Part shown: positions 60,331-64,000 of the stretch, piece by piece
Numbering within the stretch: the stretch's first letter is position 1
Layout of the letters: each line of letters starts with the position of its first letter
NCBI RefSeq assembly: GCF_014645355.1
Contig: NZ_BMLS01000003.1
Span: 434,001 to 498,000 of the forward strand
DNA: 64,000 nt
Reading direction: 5' to 3'
Source of the DNA: Bowmanella pacifica
GTDB taxonomy: Bacteria; Pseudomonadota; Gammaproteobacteria; Enterobacterales; Alteromonadaceae
Position numbers and translations under genes: made by a program
Notes under the pieces: generated by a model
What the model was told of the DNA's origin: nothing
What the model saw: the letters and a program-made list of their open reading frames with translations, nothing else
Databases searched by the model: none

Positions 60331-60660
60331 ATGCTGATTGGATTGGGGCTGGCCGGCGGGCATTTCAGCCGGATGGAGCAAGACAGAGTTCAGCTTCAAT
60401 ACACGCTGTATAACCATAGGCGCAGAACTGGCCAGGCTCGCTATTTTCAGTCCTGTTTTCTGCCTTTATATTTACCTATTACCGAGGTATTGCGTCCTTA
60501 CCTTAGACAACTGATGGATAACGAAGGCCAAGGTTCGGTGCGCAATATGTTGGATCACCGGCATGCCTGTGCCCGACCCTGCGACGCCAGGCAAGGACTC
60601 GCCAATCTGAATACACCTGAGCAATGGCAAACCGCCATTACCAATGGAATGACACTATGA
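60331..60660 (+). CDS. Shortened MobA-like protein inside the moa operon
   Basis: 109 residues; full MobA has about 190. The start LGLAGGHFSRMEQDR matches the MobA GTP-binding loop (LAGGxSxRMGxDK) in weakened form. The second half, LPLYLPITEVLRPYLRQL to ANLNTPEQW, matches the MobA C-terminus with its NTPE motif. The central third with the metal-binding DxP block is missing. The frame is intact, starts directly after the moaA stop with GGAGG upstream, and overlaps moaB by ATGA. It reads as an internally deleted mobA. Confidence 0.6.
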   Translation: MLIGLGLAGGHFSRMEQDRVQLQYTLYNHRRRTGQARYFQSCFLPLYLPITEVLRPYLRQLMDNEGQGSVRNMLDHRHACARPCDARQGLANLNTPEQWQTAITNGMTL

Positions 60661-61196
60661 CTACAACCCCATTATCACCCGACGCCGCTTTGAATATCGC
60701 CATACTGACGGTGTCCGATAGCCGCAGCCTCGAACAAGACAAAGCCGGACAGTATCTGCAAGAAAAGCTACTAAGCGACGGACATAAGTTAAGCCAGCGG
60801 CTTTTACTGCCAAGAAATCGCTACCTTATCCGTGCCCAGGTATCCACCTGGATTGTCAGCACCGATGTGCAGGTGATTCTGATCAATGGCGGTACCGGTT
60901 TTCATGCTGACGATTGCACCCCCGAGGCCGTGTCTGTGCTGTTTGACCGCGAAGTCGCTGGGTTTGGCGAGCTCTTCAGACAACTTTCTTTTCAGGATAT
61001 TGGGCCATCGGCATTGCAATCCCGCGCACTGGCAGGCTTGGCAAACCATACCCTGATTTGTTGTTTGCCAGGCTCGGTCAATGCCTGCACCACCGCCTGG
61101 CAGCAGCTGATTGCGCCGCAACTGGATGCACGCCAGGGTAAATGCAATTTTCTTGGCCACCTCAATGTAACTCCCCTGTGTGAACAGCGGCCATGA
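60657..61196 (+). CDS. moaB: Molybdenum cofactor biosynthesis protein MoaB
   Basis: About 179 residues from ATG 60657, which overlaps the preceding stop. MoaB/Mog fold: ILTVSDSRSLEQDKAGQYL, ILINGGTGFHADDCTPEA and LPGSVNACTTAW. In other bacteria MoaB-type proteins adenylate molybdopterin. It overlaps moaC by four bases. Confidence 0.93.
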   Translation: MTTTPLSPDAALNIAILTVSDSRSLEQDKAGQYLQEKLLSDGHKLSQRLLLPRNRYLIRAQVSTWIVSTDVQVILINGGTGFHADDCTPEAVSVLFDREVAGFGELFRQLSFQDIGPSALQSRALAGLANHTLICCLPGSVNACTTAWQQLIAPQLDARQGKCNFLGHLNVTPLCEQRP

Positions 61197-61681
61197 CCGG
61201 TCTGACGCATTTGAACAACAAAGGGGAAGCCAGCATGGTGGACGTTAGTCACAAGCAGCTAACGCACCGTTTGGCCATGGCTGTTGGCTATGTGGCAATG
61301 CAGCCCGACACCTTGGCGAGAATTTGCGCAGGAATGCTCCCCAAGGGCGATGTATTTGCCGTTGCCAGAGTCGCCGGCATTCAGGCAGCCAAGCAATGTG
61401 CCAGTTTAGTTCCCCTGTGCCACCCACTGATGCTTAGCGATATCCAGGTGGCATTTAAGGTGGATGCCGACAACGTCAGGGTGGAGATTCAAGCCACCTG
61501 CAAAGTAACAGGACAAACCGGAGTTGAGATGGAAGCGCTGACGGCCGTGTCCGTCGCGGCCCTGACCCTGTTCGACATGTGTAAGGCCATCGATCCGGCC
61601 ATGCAGATTGGCGGTATCAGAGTCATCACCAAGTCCGGTGGCAAGAGTGGTCACTGGCAAGCGAGAGAAGATCATGATTGA
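61193..61681 (+). CDS. moaC: Cyclic pyranopterin monophosphate synthase MoaC
   Basis: 162 residues. Works with MoaA to form cPMP. Diagnostic blocks: GEASMVDVSHKQLTHR, AKQCASLVPLCHPLMLSD and GVEMEALTAVSVAALTLFDMC. ATG 61193 is supported because family members keep the LTHLN start before MVDVS. Overlaps moaD by eight bases. Confidence 0.96.
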   Translation: MTGLTHLNNKGEASMVDVSHKQLTHRLAMAVGYVAMQPDTLARICAGMLPKGDVFAVARVAGIQAAKQCASLVPLCHPLMLSDIQVAFKVDADNVRVEIQATCKVTGQTGVEMEALTAVSVAALTLFDMCKAIDPAMQIGGIRVITKSGGKSGHWQAREDHD

Positions 61682-61919
61682 AGTATTGTTTTTTGCTCAG
61701 CTGCGCGAGCAGATGGGTCATGACAAACTGGCGCTGCAAAATGCCTTTGCCGATCTAGGTGCACTTCGTCAGTACCTGATGGCACAGCATAGAGAGTGGC
61801 AGTCCTACCTGGCGCCGGACAATTCCCTGGCAGCGGTAAATCAGTGCTTAGTGGATGACAGTCATCCCTTGCATGCCGGTGACGAAGTCGCTTTCTTTCC
61901 CCCTGTTACCGGAGGCTAA
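61674..61919 (+). CDS. moaD: Molybdopterin synthase small subunit MoaD
   Basis: 81 residues, ubiquitin-like fold. Ends in FFPPVTGG, the Gly-Gly tail that MoeB adenylates and that carries the thiocarboxylate. ATG 61674 lies inside the end of moaC. One base separates it from moaE. Confidence 0.95.
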   Translation: MIEVLFFAQLREQMGHDKLALQNAFADLGALRQYLMAQHREWQSYLAPDNSLAAVNQCLVDDSHPLHAGDEVAFFPPVTGG

Positions 61920-61920
61920 C

Positions 61921-62418
61921 ATGCATCACACGCTGCCATCAGACTTTATCTCGGTAAGAGAAACCAACTTCAGCCAGGCCGAAGAATACCTGCAACTTTG
62001 CGCTGGTAACCAGCAGGACGGTGCCGTGGTCAGCTTCGTTGGGTTGGTACGGGATTTTAATCAACACAGCCAGGTACAAGGACTGACACTGGAACATTAT
62101 CCGGCCATGACGGAAAAATCGCTTAGGGAGATAGTGGCTGAGGTAAGACACTTGTGGTCTGTTGGCCGCGTCCGCTTGATTCACCGGGTGGGAAGCTTAC
62201 AGGCCGGAGAACAAATCGTGTTTGTCGGTGTAACCAGTCAGCACCGGGGCCAGGCATTTCAAGCCTGCGAATTCATTATGGATCAGCTTAAGACCCGGGC
62301 ACCGTTTTGGAAAAAAGAACGGGATAATACCGGTGAACACTGGGTACAAGCCAAACAGCAGGATCAGCAAAAAGCCCAGCACTGGTATCATCAAAAACAC
62401 CCGCACCATATTAGGTAG
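61921..62418 (+). CDS. moaE: Molybdopterin synthase large subunit MoaE
   Basis: 165 residues. With MoaD it converts cPMP to molybdopterin. Blocks include GAVVSFVGLVRDFN, LEHYPAMTEKSLREI, RVRLIHRVG and the active-site Lys region APFWKKE. Last gene of the moa operon; tetR converges on it 33 bases away. Confidence 0.95.
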   Translation: MHHTLPSDFISVRETNFSQAEEYLQLCAGNQQDGAVVSFVGLVRDFNQHSQVQGLTLEHYPAMTEKSLREIVAEVRHLWSVGRVRLIHRVGSLQAGEQIVFVGVTSQHRGQAFQACEFIMDQLKTRAPFWKKERDNTGEHWVQAKQQDQQKAQHWYHQKHPHHIR

Positions 62419-62451
62419 AGAGCAACCCTGCCGCCCAATTTCAGTGCGAGT

Positions 62452-63051
62452 TTAGTCTTGATAGGCATCCAGAATAATCACCGCGGTCTTTTTGGCCATC
62501 TCTGCGGCATTGGCCAAATTGGCAGTATGCGCACTGACAATGGCGCCATCGGATAGCAAGCTTAGCTGGCAGGCCACCTCTTCAGGATGACGACATTCAA
62601 TGCCAGAGATAAGCTCCGTAATGTATTGCAAAATAAAGCGCTTATGATTGGCACAGACCACATGAATAGGATCGGTTTTTCTTGGGTACTCAGCAGATGC
62701 ATTGATAAACATACAACCGTTAAACTTCTCTGAGTTAAACCATTCCGATAAGGCGTCAAAATAGGCAAGTATTCTGGCATAGGCCGGCTTTCCCCTTTGC
62801 ACTTTTTCATACTTATCCACCAACGCCTTAATCATTGCCATAAACTCCTCATCCCTTTTGTTTAACGCAGCAATAATTAGCTCATCTTTAGACTTAAAAT
62901 GATTGTACAACGTTCGTTTGGCTACCCCGGACTGCGCTAAAATAGTGTCTATCCCAGTGACTCTGAAACCATGCTGATAAAACAGTTTCTGTGCCACTTC
63001 GACCAGTTCATCTCGTTTACTCTTCTTTGTCACTATTCGTTTCCCAGACAT
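62452..63051 (-). CDS. TetR-family transcriptional regulator
   Basis: About 199 residues from ATG 63051 (GAGG upstream). N-terminal helix-turn-helix ILAQSGVAKRTLYNHFKSKDEL; the C-terminal ligand domain carries CMFINASAEYP, typical of the YcdC/AcnR-like group. Ligand and targets unknown. Direct repeats upstream may be its own operator. No structural gene that it might control is in the window. Confidence 0.88.
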   Translation of the reverse strand: MSGKRIVTKKSKRDELVEVAQKLFYQHGFRVTGIDTILAQSGVAKRTLYNHFKSKDELIIAALNKRDEEFMAMIKALVDKYEKVQRGKPAYARILAYFDALSEWFNSEKFNGCMFINASAEYPRKTDPIHVVCANHKRFILQYITELISGIECRHPEEVACQLSLLSDGAIVSAHTANLANAAEMAKKTAVIILDAYQD

Positions 63052-63143
63052 CAAAACCTCAGAACAAATACACTCTACAGTCTAATTTTGTATGGCATTT
63101 ATTTTTAACTAAATAAATAACTAAGTGTCGTATAGCGTACAGC

Positions 63144-63167
63144 TTAGTCTACCTCAAAATTAGTCTA
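63144..63167. promoter_or_regulatory. Direct repeats upstream of tetR
   Basis: TTAGTCTA occurs at 63144-63151 and again at 63160-63167, 16 bases apart. A longer near-inverted copy (AGTCTAATTTTG, 63079-63090, against CAAAATTAGTCT, 63155-63166) flanks the AT-rich promoter stretch. These are candidate operators for the TetR protein. Confidence 0.4.
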
Positions 63168-63280
63168 GATCGTCTGGACTATATTCAATATGCATAAAGC
63201 AACCACCAATCACTAATAACAGATACTTACCTGATGGGCAGAGCAGAGCCCGCACACCGAAGAAATTTACTAGCACTAGA

Positions 63281-64000
63281 CTAGGACAGTTGGCGAGCCG
63301 TCTTCTGCCACTGTCTTGGAGATTGCCCCGTCCATTGACGGAAATGGCGACTGAATACGGCCACTTCGGCATACCCCAGTTGCAGCGCCAATTCGGTGAT
63401 TGACTGTGAACCAAACCTAAGCTGCTGTTCTGCCATGTTTTGTCGAACCTCGCGCAATAGCAGACTGTAACTGACCTCTGCGGCTTTTAAACGCATTTGC
63501 AAGGTACGTTCATGCATTCCCAGCGCCGTGGCCACTCTATCTATACTGCATTCCCCGGTGGGCAAGAGCCGGCCAATAACTTCCTTAGTCTGCGCCGCAA
63601 GGTTGTCTGGATAATGGTTCTGTAAGTAAGCCAGATAAGCGGTTAAATGCCGGTTTAATGCCTCATCATCATGGTGATTACGACTGGCTAATTGGGCGGT
63701 AGTCAGCACAATGCCATCAAAGTCCTGCTCAAATCGTATCGTCGGTAGCGGTGTCGCCAGCGAGGTATGACTGGCTATAGGCTGAGCCTGACGTAAATAC
63801 AAGGTCATTGCCCTCGGCTCGGTATTTAACAGACCAGAGACAAAAATGGCCATTTGCGCCACACTCATTTGCATAAGCTGTACAAAGGAATGAGACACTG
63901 GTAAATCGAGAGACAAACTCAGCCGCGCCGAGTCACCGCGCGGTACTATCTGCAGCGACACGCCACCTGCATGCAAATAAACATAGCGGTTACCCCATTC
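63281..64000 (-). CDS. AraC-family transcriptional regulator (5' end outside window)
   Basis: The frame stays open to the window edge, so only the C-terminal 239 residues or so are seen; the usual length is about 340. The C-terminal pair of helix-turn-helices is clear (IDRVATALGMHERTLQMRL and ITELALQLGYAEVAVFSRHF, with RQWTGQSPRQW). The visible N-terminal part resembles the arabinose-binding-type domain of the OruR/ArgR-like AraC branch. Targets unknown. Confidence 0.85.
   Translation of the reverse strand, partial: EWGNRYVYLHAGGVSLQIVPRGDSARLSLSLDLPVSHSFVQLMQMSVAQMAIFVSGLLNTEPRAMTLYLRQAQPIASHTSLATPLPTIRFEQDFDGIVLTTAQLASRNHHDDEALNRHLTAYLAYLQNHYPDNLAAQTKEVIGRLLPTGECSIDRVATALGMHERTLQMRLKAAEVSYSLLLREVRQNMAEQQLRFGSQSITELALQLGYAEVAVFSRHFRQWTGQSPRQWQKTARQLS

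Noticed and set aside
20310..62418. A mobile genomic island integrated at tRNA-Val
   Set aside because: Repeats of the tRNA 3' end fit an attachment site, but no integrase, transposase or far-end att copy was found, and the repeats lie together on one side. Island status remains unproven.

Overview
The window looks like a chromosome segment of a marine or halotolerant gammaproteobacterium of the Alteromonadales. Gene order and the recognisable proteins fit an Alteromonadaceae-type denitrifier such as Bowmanella or a relative. The genus is an inference from gene content; I could not search a database.

Layout. Bases 1-20.2 kb are core genome: a RimK-like ATP-grasp protein, trxB, then the N-end-rule neighbourhood aat-bpt-infA-clpA-clpS-cspD, a monomeric isocitrate dehydrogenase, rluE, a nudJ-like NUDIX gene, mnmA, hflD, purB, a membrane-bound class III nucleotide cyclase, a GNAT gene, a DUF4826-like gene and a ydiJ-type FAD/Fe-S oxidase. 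At 20.31 kb there is one intact tRNA-Val(GAC). It is followed by about 420 bp of degenerate, roughly 105-bp units that each repeat the 3' part of that tRNA.

Bases 20.9-62.4 kb are almost entirely anaerobic nitrogen respiration and the cofactors it needs. The order is: norR; a quinol NO reductase (norZ) with a probable sigma-54 promoter and twin NorR sites; the di-iron repair protein RIC/YtfE; a MobA-like gene; moeB; nnrS with a fused narK1-narK2 transporter; ubiU-ubiV divergent from ubiT (oxygen-independent ubiquinone synthesis) plus two hemerythrins; anaerobic ribonucleotide reductase nrdG-nrdD; an HPP-CBS membrane protein; a small cytochrome c; tatA; nosRZDFYL; the nar operon narGHJI with a parvulin-type isomerase and a small Cys-tailed protein; the narX-narL two-component system; and a moa operon (moaA, a shortened mobA-like gene, moaBCDE) behind a probable molybdenum-cofactor riboswitch. 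Nitrate import and reduction, NO reduction and detoxification, and N2O reduction are all encoded. No nitrite reductase (nirS, nirK, nrfA or nirBD) is in the window.

Regulation visible in the sequence: paired NarL-type heptamers (7-2-7) before narG/narX, narK and the cytochrome c gene, with single or differently spaced heptamers before nosR, narL and ubiU/ubiT; a perfect FNR-type palindrome between nrdG and the HPP gene and a near-perfect one between ubiU and ubiT; and NorR/sigma-54 control of norZ.

The last 1.5 kb carries a TetR regulator and the C-terminal part of an AraC regulator that runs off the window. No integrase, transposase, insertion sequence or CRISPR array was seen.
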